A stretch of 64,000 nt of DNA from Acidobacteriota bacterium (GTDB taxonomy: Bacteria; Acidobacteriota; Terriglobia; Terriglobales; SCQP01). How positions within the stretch are numbered: the stretch's first letter is position 1; each line of letters starts with the position of its first letter. Below the pieces are notes generated by a model that had not been told where the DNA came from, did no database searches, and worked only from the letters and a program-made list of their open reading frames with translations. Shown here in pieces: positions 40,994 to 49,924 of this stretch. The position numbers and the translations under genes were made by a program. The stretch spans positions 1 to 64,000 of the forward strand of contig DAHUYO010000009.1 in assembly GCA_027315185.1 (NCBI GenBank), read 5' to 3'.

Positions 40994-43375
40994 ATGGAAC
41001 CGATGCCACCCCACGCCATGACCCGAATCCTCCCATTCCGCCCCGCCGCCGGCAGGCTGCGGATAGCGCTGTTGCTGGTCTTCGCTATCGCGCCGCCTGC
41101 GGCGCAGGCTATGGCCCCGTTGGCGGCGCAGGCTCGGGCGCCGCAGCGGCGCCATGTGTTCGGCAATCCGAATGTGTGGCAGTACGCACCGAGCCGGGCG
41201 TACCACGTGGAGAACTACCGTATCCGGCTGAAGATTGACGAGGCGCGGCGCCGCATCGCGGGCGACGAAGTGGTGACGCTACGGCCGTTCGCGGGCGATT
41301 TTCAACGTTTCTACCTCAACAGCTCGGGCCTGGCGATTCACGGCGTGGAGTTGCTGCCCGCGCACGGCGCGGCGATTCCGCTGCGCTTCCGCCGCGCCGA
41401 TCCCAAGCTGTGGATTACGCTGAACCACCCCTACGCTGGCGGGCAGGTGCTGCGCGTCCGCATCGCCTATTCCGGCGCGCCCAACGGCCGCGGGCTGACG
41501 TTTATCGAACCGAGCCGGCGGCATCCGCATCTTCACGAAGTGTGGTCCTACGGCTGGCCGGAGAATAATCACTACTGGTTTCCCTGTTGGGATTACCCCA
41601 ATGACAAGGCATCCAGCGAAACCATCATCACCGTTCCGGCGGGGCAGTCGGTGGTCTCCAACGGCCATCTCGCGCGGGTGACGCGCGGCCGCGGCTGGGT
41701 CACCTACGACTGGATCGAATCGGTGCCGCACACCAGCTATCTGGTCTCCATCGCCGCCGGGCCGTGGCGGAAAGTGGCGGAGCATCTGGGCCGTTTGCCG
41801 GTGGACTATTACGTTCCGCCCTATGTGTCGCGGCGGAGGGCGCTGCGCTCGTTCGGGCTGACGCCGGACATGATCGGCTTCTACGCCCATGTCTATGGCG
41901 TGCCCTTTCCCTACGCCAAGTACGCGCAGGTGGCAGCGCATCACTTCGGCGGCGGGATGGAAAACATCAGCGCCACCACGCTGACCGACACCACGCTGCA
42001 TTCCGCGCGCGCCGATCACGATTTTCCCAGCACCGAGCTCGTGGCGCATGAACTGGCGCATCAATGGTTCGGCGATTTGGTCACGGAGCGCAGTTGGGCG
42101 GGAGTATGGCTGAGCGAGGGCTTCGCCACCTATTCCGCGGCGCTGTACCTGGGCCATCACGACGGGGTGGACGCGTACCGTTACCAGATTTGGAAGGACC
42201 AAAACGCGGCGCGGTCACGCGACCTCGATTTCTGGCGGCGGCCGATGTTCGACCGGCACTACACGCGGCCCTGGGGCATCATGGGCGCGACCACCTATCA
42301 AAAGGGCGCGGCGGTTCTGGACATGATGCGGTACGTGTTGGACCGGGAGCGGGCGCCGGCGGTGGCCTCGCCGCGGGAGCCATTCTTCCGCTCGCTGCGT
42401 CATTATCTGGAGACCTATCGCGGCAAGAACGTGGACGATCACGATCTGATGGCGGCCATTCGGCAAACCACCGGGCGCGATCTGGCTTGGTTCTTCCATG
42501 AGTGGGTCTATCGCGGCGGCTTTCCGCAGTACCGCGTGCAGGCGAACTATGATGCGGCGAACGGCCAGGAGCGCGTCCGCATCGTCCAGACGCAGCGGCC
42601 GACGGCGGTGACGCCGATTTTCCGCATGCCGGTCGAGCTGGCGTTTTATGGCGCCGGGGGGCAGGCGAAGACGCAGGTGGTCATGGACCGTTCGCCGCGG
42701 CAGAGTTTCGTGGTGCGGCTCGGCTTCCGGCCGCGGTTCGTGGCCTTCGACCCTAACGATCACATTTATAAGACGCTGGACTTTCTCCAGCCCGTCGCCA
42801 GCTTGGCAGCGGAGGCGGAAACGGCGCCGGCGATGATGACGCGGCTATGGGCGGCGCAGCAGCTAGGCCGGGCCAAGATGGCGACCCGGCAGGCCGCGGT
42901 GGCGGCTCTGGGCGTGGTCTTGGCGCGGGACCGGTTCTACGGCGTGCGGCAGATCGCCGCCGCGTCGCTGGCGGAACTCGGCGGGCGGAAGGCGGAGCAG
43001 GCGCTGCTGGCCAATTTGGCGCAACCCGACAGCCGGGTGCGAACGGCGGTGGTGACGGCGCTGGGCAGGTTCCGGTCGCCGGCGGTGTATGCAGTCCTGC
43101 GGCGGGAACTGCGCCAGGACCGCAGCTACGCGGCGGCGGGCGCGGCGGCGTGGGCCCTGGGCAAAGACCATGCGCCGGGGGCGTTCGCGCTGCTGGATGC
43201 GGCGCTGCAAGGCCACCCGAATCGGCACGTGCTCCCGGGTCTGATGCAGGGGCTGGCGGCGACGGGGAACGCGAAGGCGAAGCCGATGCTGGAGCGGCTG
43301 GCGGCGAACAGCACGGGCATGGCGCATTACATCGCGCTACGGCTGTTGCACCGGCCGATCGGCCCGCCGCGGTAG
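40994..43375 (+). CDS. Secreted M1-family aminopeptidase with C-terminal HEAT-type repeats
   Basis: About 793 residues. I chose the ATG at 40994; 41018 is an equally possible start. A signal peptide is present (LRIALLLVFAIAPPAAQAMA). The M1 domain begins with VENYRIRLKIDEARRRIAGDE. The exopeptidase motif GGGMEN and the zinc site H352-E-L-A-H356 with E375 (LSEGFATY) are intact, so it is an active metallopeptidase. From about residue 615 on, alpha-helical repeats follow (VRQIAAASLAELGGRKAEQALLANLAQPDSRVRTAVVTALG..), resembling HEAT/armadillo units instead of the usual ERAP1_C domain. It probably trims peptides in the periplasm. It appears monocistronic. Confidence 0.85.
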   Translation: MEPMPPHAMTRILPFRPAAGRLRIALLLVFAIAPPAAQAMAPLAAQARAPQRRHVFGNPNVWQYAPSRAYHVENYRIRLKIDEARRRIAGDEVVTLRPFAGDFQRFYLNSSGLAIHGVELLPAHGAAIPLRFRRADPKLWITLNHPYAGGQVLRVRIAYSGAPNGRGLTFIEPSRRHPHLHEVWSYGWPENNHYWFPCWDYPNDKASSETIITVPAGQSVVSNGHLARVTRGRGWVTYDWIESVPHTSYLVSIAAGPWRKVAEHLGRLPVDYYVPPYVSRRRALRSFGLTPDMIGFYAHVYGVPFPYAKYAQVAAHHFGGGMENISATTLTDTTLHSARADHDFPSTELVAHELAHQWFGDLVTERSWAGVWLSEGFATYSAALYLGHHDGVDAYRYQIWKDQNAARSRDLDFWRRPMFDRHYTRPWGIMGATTYQKGAAVLDMMRYVLDRERAPAVASPREPFFRSLRHYLETYRGKNVDDHDLMAAIRQTTGRDLAWFFHEWVYRGGFPQYRVQANYDAANGQERVRIVQTQRPTAVTPIFRMPVELAFYGAGGQAKTQVVMDRSPRQSFVVRLGFRPRFVAFDPNDHIYKTLDFLQPVASLAAEAETAPAMMTRLWAAQQLGRAKMATRQAAVAALGVVLARDRFYGVRQIAAASLAELGGRKAEQALLANLAQPDSRVRTAVVTALGRFRSPAVYAVLRRELRQDRSYAAAGAAAWALGKDHAPGAFALLDAALQGHPNRHVLPGLMQGLAATGNAKAKPMLERLAANSTGMAHYIALRLLHRPIGPPR

Positions 43376-43709
43376 CCGCGCCGCCGATTGCTCCGCGCCT
43401 CCGCTGTCGGCGCAACCTCCAGGTTCTTCCGGCGCTCTCTACCACGGCGACTGTACGTCCATTTCCTTTCGCCGGCGCCCCTCGTTGGTGGGCCGTTCGG
43501 AGCCCGGCGGCTAAGCCGCCTCGCCGATTCCCCCCGCGCGGCGGCGCCTATCGGCAGGGTGAGTTCCCGCATACGGGTGAGGGAGGATGGCTAGCGCGGT
43601 CCTCCACCTGCGGCGCGGATGTGCCGCGCCGCACCGATGACCGCGGTTTGCTTCCGGCGCTTCCGGTTTTCAGTTGCGTCGCCGCCGGGCGGGGATTACG
43701 GTTAAATAC
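43376..43709. other. Intergenic gap
   Basis: A 334-bp stretch between the aminopeptidase gene and a small membrane protein gene. It holds no conserved coding frame, no hairpin with a T-tract and no known repeat copy. It is merely GC-rich. Confidence 0.3.
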
Positions 43710-44030
43710 ATGCGGGTCGCGGGCACGCGAATTCTCTTGTTGAGCGCCGTGCTGGTGCTGTTGATCGCCCCGATCTCGCAGGCGCTGGACCGCCACGACC
43801 ACTACAGCGCGCGCGACGCCGAGACCAACTTGTGCGTGATGGCGGCGATCGCCAGCGCCGGATTCTGGGCGTACCGCCAGATGAGCCCGCCGGTCGCGGC
43901 GGCCGTCGCCGTCGTAGCGCCGGAAGCGCCGGCTGCCCGCGCCGCCGCGGCGGAAACGGCTTCCGTAGCGCCCGATTTTAGCCCGCCGGGGGCCGCGCCG
44001 CCGGGCTCCGCGCTATCCTTGCGCATCTAG
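43710..44030 (+). CDS. Small exported or membrane protein of unknown function
   Basis: A 106-residue protein from the ATG at 43710, preceded by GTTAAATAC. The signal-like segment ILLLSAVLVLLIAPISQALDRHDHYSARDAETN is followed by VMAAIASAGFWAY, a second hydrophobic stretch, and a Pro/Ala-rich tail. The short His/Asp-rich motif after the first helix (DRHDHY) could bind metal. It precedes the RND metal-efflux operon by 73 bp on the same strand, so it may belong to that transcription unit. This is only a positional clue. Confidence 0.5.
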   Translation: MRVAGTRILLLSAVLVLLIAPISQALDRHDHYSARDAETNLCVMAAIASAGFWAYRQMSPPVAAAVAVVAPEAPAARAAAAETASVAPDFSPPGAAPPGSALSLRI

Positions 44031-44103
44031 TCTTCGCCTCCGCCCGATCCGTGGGCGCGGTTCGCCGCGTCCGTGCGCGGTTCTTCTTCGAGGAGGCGAT
44101 TCC

Positions 44104-45318
44104 GTGAACGTTCGCCGGGGAGCGGTACTGCTCCCGCTGTTGCTACTATTCCATGCTGGGCCGGCCTGGTGCGCCGCCGCGCCTCGTGTCCCGCCGCTGA
44201 CGCTCCATGCGGCGCTGCGCCGGGTGCTGGCGCGGCATCCGCTGGTGCGGGCCGCCGAGGCGGAGATCGAGGCGGCGCGGGGGCTGGACGTGCAGGCGCG
44301 GCAGTGGGCTTCGCCGCGGCTGAGCTATCACTATTCAACGCCTACCAAGAATGCCGCGCTGAGCGAGCTGTTCGAGTTTCCCGGCAAGCGGGCGCTGCGC
44401 GCCGAGGCGGCGGAGCTGACCGTGCGCCAGGCGGAACAGCAGCTGCGGGCGACGCGGGCAGCGCTGGCGTTCCAAACGCGGCAAGCCTTCTACCATTTGC
44501 TACTGATGAACCGGGAGGTGGCGAATGCGACGGCCACGCTGGCGGCGGTGGACCGCATCTGGCGGGCCGCCGCGGCGCGCTACCGGGCGGGGGACGCGGC
44601 ACGGCTGGACGTGGTGAAAGCGGACCTGTCGCGCGCTCGGGCGCGGCAGGCGCTGCGCGTGGTGCGCGGGCAGCGCAAGGTCGCGGTCATTAGCCTGAAT
44701 ATCCTGCTGGGACGCCCGATGGCGGCGCCGCTACACGTTCGGGGACGGCTGACGGCGGCGTCGGCGGCGCCCGGTTTGCACGCGCTGTTGCAGGAGGCCT
44801 ACGCGCAGGATCCGGCGCTGGCCAGCGCCCGGCTGGAACAGCAGAAGCGGGAACGGGATTTGGCGCTGGCCAAGCGGCAGAAGTTTCCCAACCTGGATCT
44901 TTCCGCCAGCTACGGCATTGAGGACGGCGTGCGGACGCCGGGATTCACCGCCTCGATCGGCATTCCCTTGCCCGGCGCCTACCACGGCGAAGTGGAGACG
45001 GCGGCGGGGCGGAAGCTGGCGGCGGTGGCCGGGGAGCAGGCGGCGTATTACCAGGTGACCGAGGCGGTGGCCTCGGCCTACGAACAGTGGCTGGCGGACC
45101 AGGCGCAGGTGCGGAGCTACCAAACGCGCTTGCTGGCGGAGTCGGCGCAGGTGCTCGCCGGCGCGCAAGCCAGCTACCGCGCCGGCGAGACGGGGATTTT
45201 AAGCGTACTGGACGCGGAGCGAACCAATCTACAGGTGCGGCAAGCCTATGCGCAGGCGCTGTATCAGCGGCAACTCGCGGTGGCGAAGACGATCTTGGCG
45301 CGGGGAGGTGTGCAATGA
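44104..45318 (+). CDS. Outer membrane channel protein of a metal-efflux RND system (CzcC-like)
   Basis: A 404-residue TolC-family protein starting at a GTG with a strong Shine-Dalgarno (GAGGAGG) 6 nt upstream. A signal peptide is present (RGAVLLPLLLLFHAGPAWCAAA). Long amphipathic helices with the repeated pattern of outer membrane factors follow: LHAALRRVLARHPLVRAAEAEIEAARG, AEQQLRATRAALAFQTRQAFYHLLLMNREV, and in the second half EVETAAGRKLAAVAGEQAAYYQVTEAV, GETGILSVLDAERTNLQVRQAYAQALYQRQLAVA. It forms the trimeric exit duct for the adjacent adaptor and pump. Its stop overlaps the adaptor start (ATGA). Confidence 0.85.
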   Translation: MNVRRGAVLLPLLLLFHAGPAWCAAAPRVPPLTLHAALRRVLARHPLVRAAEAEIEAARGLDVQARQWASPRLSYHYSTPTKNAALSELFEFPGKRALRAEAAELTVRQAEQQLRATRAALAFQTRQAFYHLLLMNREVANATATLAAVDRIWRAAAARYRAGDAARLDVVKADLSRARARQALRVVRGQRKVAVISLNILLGRPMAAPLHVRGRLTAASAAPGLHALLQEAYAQDPALASARLEQQKRERDLALAKRQKFPNLDLSASYGIEDGVRTPGFTASIGIPLPGAYHGEVETAAGRKLAAVAGEQAAYYQVTEAVASAYEQWLADQAQVRSYQTRLLAESAQVLAGAQASYRAGETGILSVLDAERTNLQVRQAYAQALYQRQLAVAKTILARGGVQ

Positions 45319-46568
45319 ATGGGCTGCAAAGGCGGGGCGCCGGAGGGCGCGGCCGGCGGCCTGCGGCCGCGCTGCTGGCGGCCGGGGCGCTGCTGGGGAT
45401 GGTGCTGGCCAGCGGGCTGATGGCCGGCTGCGCCTCGCGCCACCATGACGACGACCATCCGGCGGCCAGAGGGGGACCATCGCTGCCGCCGGGCGTCGTG
45501 CAACTGACGCCGGTGCAGCAGACGGCGGCTGGGGTGCGGCTGGTGACGGTGGAATCGCGGCAGGTGCCGCGGCAGGTGGCGCTGCCGGCGCAGGTGGAGG
45601 CGCCCACCGGCGACAGCGCCACCGCGCGCGCGCCGGTGACGGGCTATCTAGTCGCGCCGGCGCACGGGTTTCCGCCGATCGGCAGCTGGGTGCGGCGCGG
45701 CCAATTGCTGGCGCTGGTGCAGCAGGCGTATAGCGGAACCGAACGCGTGCAGCTGGTCGCCAACTTGAGCGCGGCGCAGGCGGCGGCGCAAAGCGCGGCG
45801 GCGCGGCTGCGGCAGGCGCGGGAGCAGTGGCGGCGCTCGCAGCGGCTGTACGAACAGGGCATTGCCCCGCGCAAGCAAGTGGAGCTGGACCGGGCGGCGG
45901 TGGAGGAGGCGGAGGCGGCGCTCCAGGCGGCGCTGGCGCAGGGGCGGGAATACCGCAGCGCGGCGGCTGGCGGCGCCGGTCCCTCGCGCTTCGTCGTGCG
46001 CGCGCCGATCAGCGGGCGGCTGGCGGCGGTGAACGCCGCGCCGGGCGAGCTGGTGCAGCCGCAGCAGAGTCTGTTCCAGGTGGTGAATGCGGCGGTGGCA
46101 TGGGCGGCGGCGGCGGTGCCGGAGGGCGACATCGCGGCGGTGGGCCGGGCGCCGCGCGCGGTGCTGCGGCTGGCGGCGTATCCCGGCTGCGGCTTCGCCA
46201 TGCGGCGCGTGGCCTCCACCGGCGTGGTCACCGCGGCCACGCACACGCTGACGGTCATCTACGCAGCGGCGAACCGGGACGGTACGCTGAAGCCGGGCAT
46301 GGTGGGCAGCCTGCTGCTGCAAAGCGCCAGCCGCGCGCCGGCGGCGGTGATCCCTCAAAGCGCGCTGGTGTATGAGCCGGGCGGGACGGTGGTCTTCGTG
46401 GCGTTGGGCAAAGGCCGGTTCCGGCGGCAGCCGGTGACGGTGGCCTATATCTCCGGCGGCGAGGCGGTGATCGCCACCGGCCTCCGCGCCGGGCAGCGGG
46501 TGGCGGCGCACGGCGCGGGCATGCTGGAAAGCACGCTGCATCGCGGCAGCATTCGGGATATTGACTGA
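45315..46568 (+). CDS. RND efflux membrane-fusion lipoprotein with His/Asp-rich metal-binding N-terminus (CzcB-like)
   Basis: A 417-residue periplasmic adaptor; the ATG at 45315 overlaps the previous stop. A lipoprotein signal is present (LLGMVLASGLMAGC). The mature N-terminus begins with SRHHDDDHPAARGG, a His/Asp cluster suited to bind metal. The lipoyl/hairpin part is clear (ARAPVTGYLVAPAHGFPPIGSWVRRGQLLALVQQ..; VVRAPISGRLAAVNAAPGELVQPQQSLFQVV), with a coiled-coil hairpin between. It links the pump to the outer membrane channel. Ends overlapping the pump start (TGATG). Confidence 0.85.
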   Translation: MNGLQRRGAGGRGRRPAAALLAAGALLGMVLASGLMAGCASRHHDDDHPAARGGPSLPPGVVQLTPVQQTAAGVRLVTVESRQVPRQVALPAQVEAPTGDSATARAPVTGYLVAPAHGFPPIGSWVRRGQLLALVQQAYSGTERVQLVANLSAAQAAAQSAAARLRQAREQWRRSQRLYEQGIAPRKQVELDRAAVEEAEAALQAALAQGREYRSAAAGGAGPSRFVVRAPISGRLAAVNAAPGELVQPQQSLFQVVNAAVAWAAAAVPEGDIAAVGRAPRAVLRLAAYPGCGFAMRRVASTGVVTAATHTLTVIYAAANRDGTLKPGMVGSLLLQSASRAPAAVIPQSALVYEPGGTVVFVALGKGRFRRQPVTVAYISGGEAVIATGLRAGQRVAAHGAGMLESTLHRGSIRDID

Positions 46569-49500
46569 TGCTGAACACCGTCATTCGCTGGGCATTGCGC
46601 AACCGCACGCTGGTGCTGGCCCTGGCCGCGGGCATCTTGGTATGGGGCGCCTACACGGCGCAGCGGGCGCCGGTGGAGGTATTTCCCCGCTTCGCCACGC
46701 CACGGGTGACGGTACAGACCGAGGCGCCGGGGTTTCCGCCGCGGCAGGTGGAGCAGCAGGTGACCTACCCGCTGGAGGACGCCCTGCTGGGGCTGCAAGG
46801 AGTGCAGATGGTGCGCTCCCACTCCATCGCCGGGCTTTCGGTCATCAAAATGATTTTTCAAGCCCACACCAACCTGTGGGTGGACCGGGAGCTGGTCTCC
46901 CAGGCGCTGGCCGCGGTGCCGCGGCTGCCGCCCGGCGTGGGGCCGGCGCGGCTGACGCCGGCCACCAGCGCCATCGGCCTGATCGCGGTGCTGGGGCTGA
47001 CCAGTTCCCGGCCGATGACGCCGGCGCGGGAGTTCCAGATGCGTAGCTACGCGCAATGGGTGCTGCGGCGGCGGCTGCTGGCGCTGCCCGGCGTGGCCGA
47101 CGTGACGGTCTTCGGCGGCGAACCGAAGCAGTACGAGGTGGTGGTGTCGCCGGCGCGGCTGCGGCAATTTCATTTGACGCTGGCGCAGGTGGTGCGCGCG
47201 GCGGGGGCGTCGAACGCGGAGGGGGCGGGGGGATTTTTCCAGACGCCGGATCAGGATTTGGTGATCCACGCCTCCGGGCTGGTGACCGCGCTCGCCCAGT
47301 TGCGGCGCAGCGTGGTGACCATGCGCCACGGGGCGCCGGTGACCCTGGGCGACATCGCCACGGTGCGCTACGGCGCGCCGCCGCCGATCGGCGGGGCGAC
47401 GGTGAACGGCAAGCCGGGGGTGATCTTGCAGGTGTTCACCCAGCCGGGCGCGGGCACCGTGCCGGTGACGCGCCGCGTGGACGCGGCGCTGGCCGGGTTG
47501 CGGCGCAGTCTGCCCACGGGCATGCGCCTGGAGCCGGATTTATTCCGGCAGGCAACCTTCATCCGGGCTTCGATCAGCGAGTTGCGCGTGGCTATGTGGG
47601 AAGGCGGGCTGCTGGTCATTTTAGTGCTGCTGCTGTTTTTGCGCAGCTGGCGCGCCTCGCTGATCAGCATTCTGGCCATTCCACTGTCGCTGTTTTTGGC
47701 CATCATCATCCTGGTGTCATTTGGCGCCACGCTGAACACCATGACCCTGGGCGGGCTGGTGCTGGCGCTGGGGGAGGTGGTGGACGACGCCATCATTGAC
47801 GTCGAGAACATCTCCCGCCGCATGCGCGAGACGCGGCGCGCGGCGGAGGGCGATGGGCGCAACGCGGGATTGCTGGAGCTGGTCTATCGCGCCTCGATCG
47901 AGGTGCGCGGTTCGGTGGTCCACGCCACGCTGGCGGTGGCGCTGGTCTTCGTGCCTATTTTCTTTTTGGGCGGCTTGGAGGGCCGCATTTTCACGCCACT
48001 GGGCGAGGCCTACATTCTTTCCACGCTCTCGTCGCTGCTGGTGGCGCTGACGGTGACGCCGGTGCTGGCCTATTGGCTGCTGCCCGGCGACCGCAACATC
48101 GCCGCCGGCCGGCAGACCGCCTTTGCACATTGGCTGCAAAGCGGCTACGAGCGCATCGTCGCCGCCACCCTCGGCCATCCGCGGCTGATCGGCGCCGCCA
48201 GCCTGGCGGCCGCGGCGGCGGGCCTGGCGCTGGTGCCCTTCATGGGCGGGGCGTTTTTGCCCGCCTTCAATCAGGACAGCCTGATCGCCCACATGGCCAG
48301 CCTTTCGGGGACCTCGCTGCGTGCCAACTTGCGCGCCGGCGCGGCCTTTGAGCGGCAACTGCTGCGGCTGCCCGACATCGCCTCCGCCGACCAGCGCGAC
48401 GGGCGTTCGCAGCTGGGCGAGGACACCACGGCAGTGAATTATTCCGAGTTCGACATCCGCTTCAAGCCGACAACGCGCAAAACGCTGGCGCAGCAGGAGG
48501 CGGAGGTGCGGCGCGTCACGGAGCGGTTTCCGGCGTTCGCCTGGAGCGTGGACGAGTCCATTTCGGAGCGGATCAATGAAGTATTGGGCGGCGACACCGC
48601 GGCGGTAGCGGTGAAGATCTTCGGCCCCAAGGAGGCGATGCTGGCGCGGTTCGCGGCGCGGGCGCGCAATTTGATGGCGGGCGTGCGCGGCGCGGCGGGG
48701 GTGTCGGTGGAGCAGCAGGTGGACGCGCCGCAGGTGGATATCGCCTTTGACCGGCGCGCGGCGCAGGCCTACGGCGTCACCAGCGGGCGGGTGGCGATGG
48801 CGGTGCAGACGGCGCTGGTCGGGGATTCCGTCGGGCGGGTCTTCCAAGGACAGGAGATTTTTCCGCTGGTGGTCAAGCTGCCGCGGCGGCTGCACGGCGA
48901 ATTGGCGCGGATCCGGTCCATTCCCGTCGCCGCGCCCAGCGGCGCCGGGTCCACGCCGATTCCCCTTTCGGCGGTGGCGCGCGTGCGACTGGCGCGGGGC
49001 CTGGCCATCATCCAGCATCAGAACGGCGTGCGCATGGTGGCGGTGCAAAGCGACGTCTCCGGGCGGCCGGCCGTGAACTTCGTGCAGGCCGTCGAGCGGC
49101 GGCTGAACGCGGGACTGCATCTGCCCGCGGGCTACTACTACTCCATCGCCGGGCAGTTCGCCAGCCGGGCGCGGGCCATCCGGCGGCTGGAATGGCTGGG
49201 ATTGTTCGCGCTGATCGGCATTCTGTTCCTGCTGCAATACGCCTTCCGCAACTGGCGCCACGCCTGGCTGGTGATCGTCAACGTGCCGCTGGCCTTCATC
49301 GGCGGCATCCTGGCCGTGGAGTTGAGCGGCAGCGCGGTGTCGGTGGCCACGCTGGCCGGCTTTATCACGCTGTTCGGCATCACGCTGCGCAACGGCATCA
49401 TGTTGGTCAGCCATTACCAGCATTTGGAGCGGGAGGAAGGCGAGGCCTTCGGCCCGGCGCTGGTGATCCGCGGCGCCCGCGAGCGGCTGCTCATTCTGAT

Positions 49501-49690
49501 GACCGCCTTGGCCTACGGGCTGGCGCTGCTGCCCATCGTGCTGGAGAGCGGGCGGCCGGGCGGCGCGCTGGAGCAGCCGATGGCGGTGGTGATTCTCGGC
49601 GGCTTGGCCACCTCCACCATCCTCAACCTGCTGGTGGTGCCGGCGCTGTATCTGCGCTACGCACGCCCCGTTCGTGCGCCGGCGACTTAG
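46568..49690 (+). CDS. RND transporter pump, CusA/CzcA-related (metal efflux)
   Basis: A 1040-residue inner membrane pump with twelve predicted helices and two large periplasmic loops. RND signatures are visible: AQRAPVEVFPRFATPRVTVQTEAPGFPPRQVEQQVTYPLEDAL, LSVIKMIFQ, the TM4 block LALGEVVDDAIIDVENISRR, and GFITLFGITLRNGIMLVSHY. The first-loop EVFPRF and FPPRQVEQQVTYPLE patterns are typical of heavy-metal efflux types. In TM4 the Asp that begins the motif in CzcA is Ala here, while Asp408 and Glu415 equivalents are kept and an extra Asp is present. The metal cannot be told from sequence. It is the third gene of the operon. Confidence 0.88.
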   Translation: MLNTVIRWALRNRTLVLALAAGILVWGAYTAQRAPVEVFPRFATPRVTVQTEAPGFPPRQVEQQVTYPLEDALLGLQGVQMVRSHSIAGLSVIKMIFQAHTNLWVDRELVSQALAAVPRLPPGVGPARLTPATSAIGLIAVLGLTSSRPMTPAREFQMRSYAQWVLRRRLLALPGVADVTVFGGEPKQYEVVVSPARLRQFHLTLAQVVRAAGASNAEGAGGFFQTPDQDLVIHASGLVTALAQLRRSVVTMRHGAPVTLGDIATVRYGAPPPIGGATVNGKPGVILQVFTQPGAGTVPVTRRVDAALAGLRRSLPTGMRLEPDLFRQATFIRASISELRVAMWEGGLLVILVLLLFLRSWRASLISILAIPLSLFLAIIILVSFGATLNTMTLGGLVLALGEVVDDAIIDVENISRRMRETRRAAEGDGRNAGLLELVYRASIEVRGSVVHATLAVALVFVPIFFLGGLEGRIFTPLGEAYILSTLSSLLVALTVTPVLAYWLLPGDRNIAAGRQTAFAHWLQSGYERIVAATLGHPRLIGAASLAAAAAGLALVPFMGGAFLPAFNQDSLIAHMASLSGTSLRANLRAGAAFERQLLRLPDIASADQRDGRSQLGEDTTAVNYSEFDIRFKPTTRKTLAQQEAEVRRVTERFPAFAWSVDESISERINEVLGGDTAAVAVKIFGPKEAMLARFAARARNLMAGVRGAAGVSVEQQVDAPQVDIAFDRRAAQAYGVTSGRVAMAVQTALVGDSVGRVFQGQEIFPLVVKLPRRLHGELARIRSIPVAAPSGAGSTPIPLSAVARVRLARGLAIIQHQNGVRMVAVQSDVSGRPAVNFVQAVERRLNAGLHLPAGYYYSIAGQFASRARAIRRLEWLGLFALIGILFLLQYAFRNWRHAWLVIVNVPLAFIGGILAVELSGSAVSVATLAGFITLFGITLRNGIMLVSHYQHLEREEGEAFGPALVIRGARERLLILMTALAYGLALLPIVLESGRPGGALEQPMAVVILGGLATSTILNLLVVPALYLRYARPVRAPAT

Positions 49691-49792
49691 GCCGCCACCG
49701 CGCCCCTGCGGCCCGCGGCGCGGCGGATTGCGCGGCAGGCCCTAGCCGGCCGCGGGGCCGTGCCATTGGCCCCGGGGCGAAGCAGGCGCGGC

Positions 49793-49825
49793 GTGGCCGC
49801 GCTGGGGCCCGCGCCCGTTCATGGC
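49793..49825 (+). repeat. R3-family fragment
   Basis: GCCGCGCTGGGGCCCGCGCC, similar to the reverse of the R3 start near 11756. It lies in the 234-bp gap between the RND pump and the P-type ATPase genes. Confidence 0.45.
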
Positions 49826-49924
49826 CCGGCTGCGCCGACACACGGCGGAAGGGCGGCATGGCATCATCGCAGCAAGCACCGCCGCGTGTCCCGCGCAGGC
49901 GGCATAGGCAAGGACTCAGACTGC

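Noticed and set aside
43376-43709. Hidden gene or RNA in the gap before the RND operon
   Set aside because: No conserved frame, hairpin with T-tract or repeat was found on either strand.
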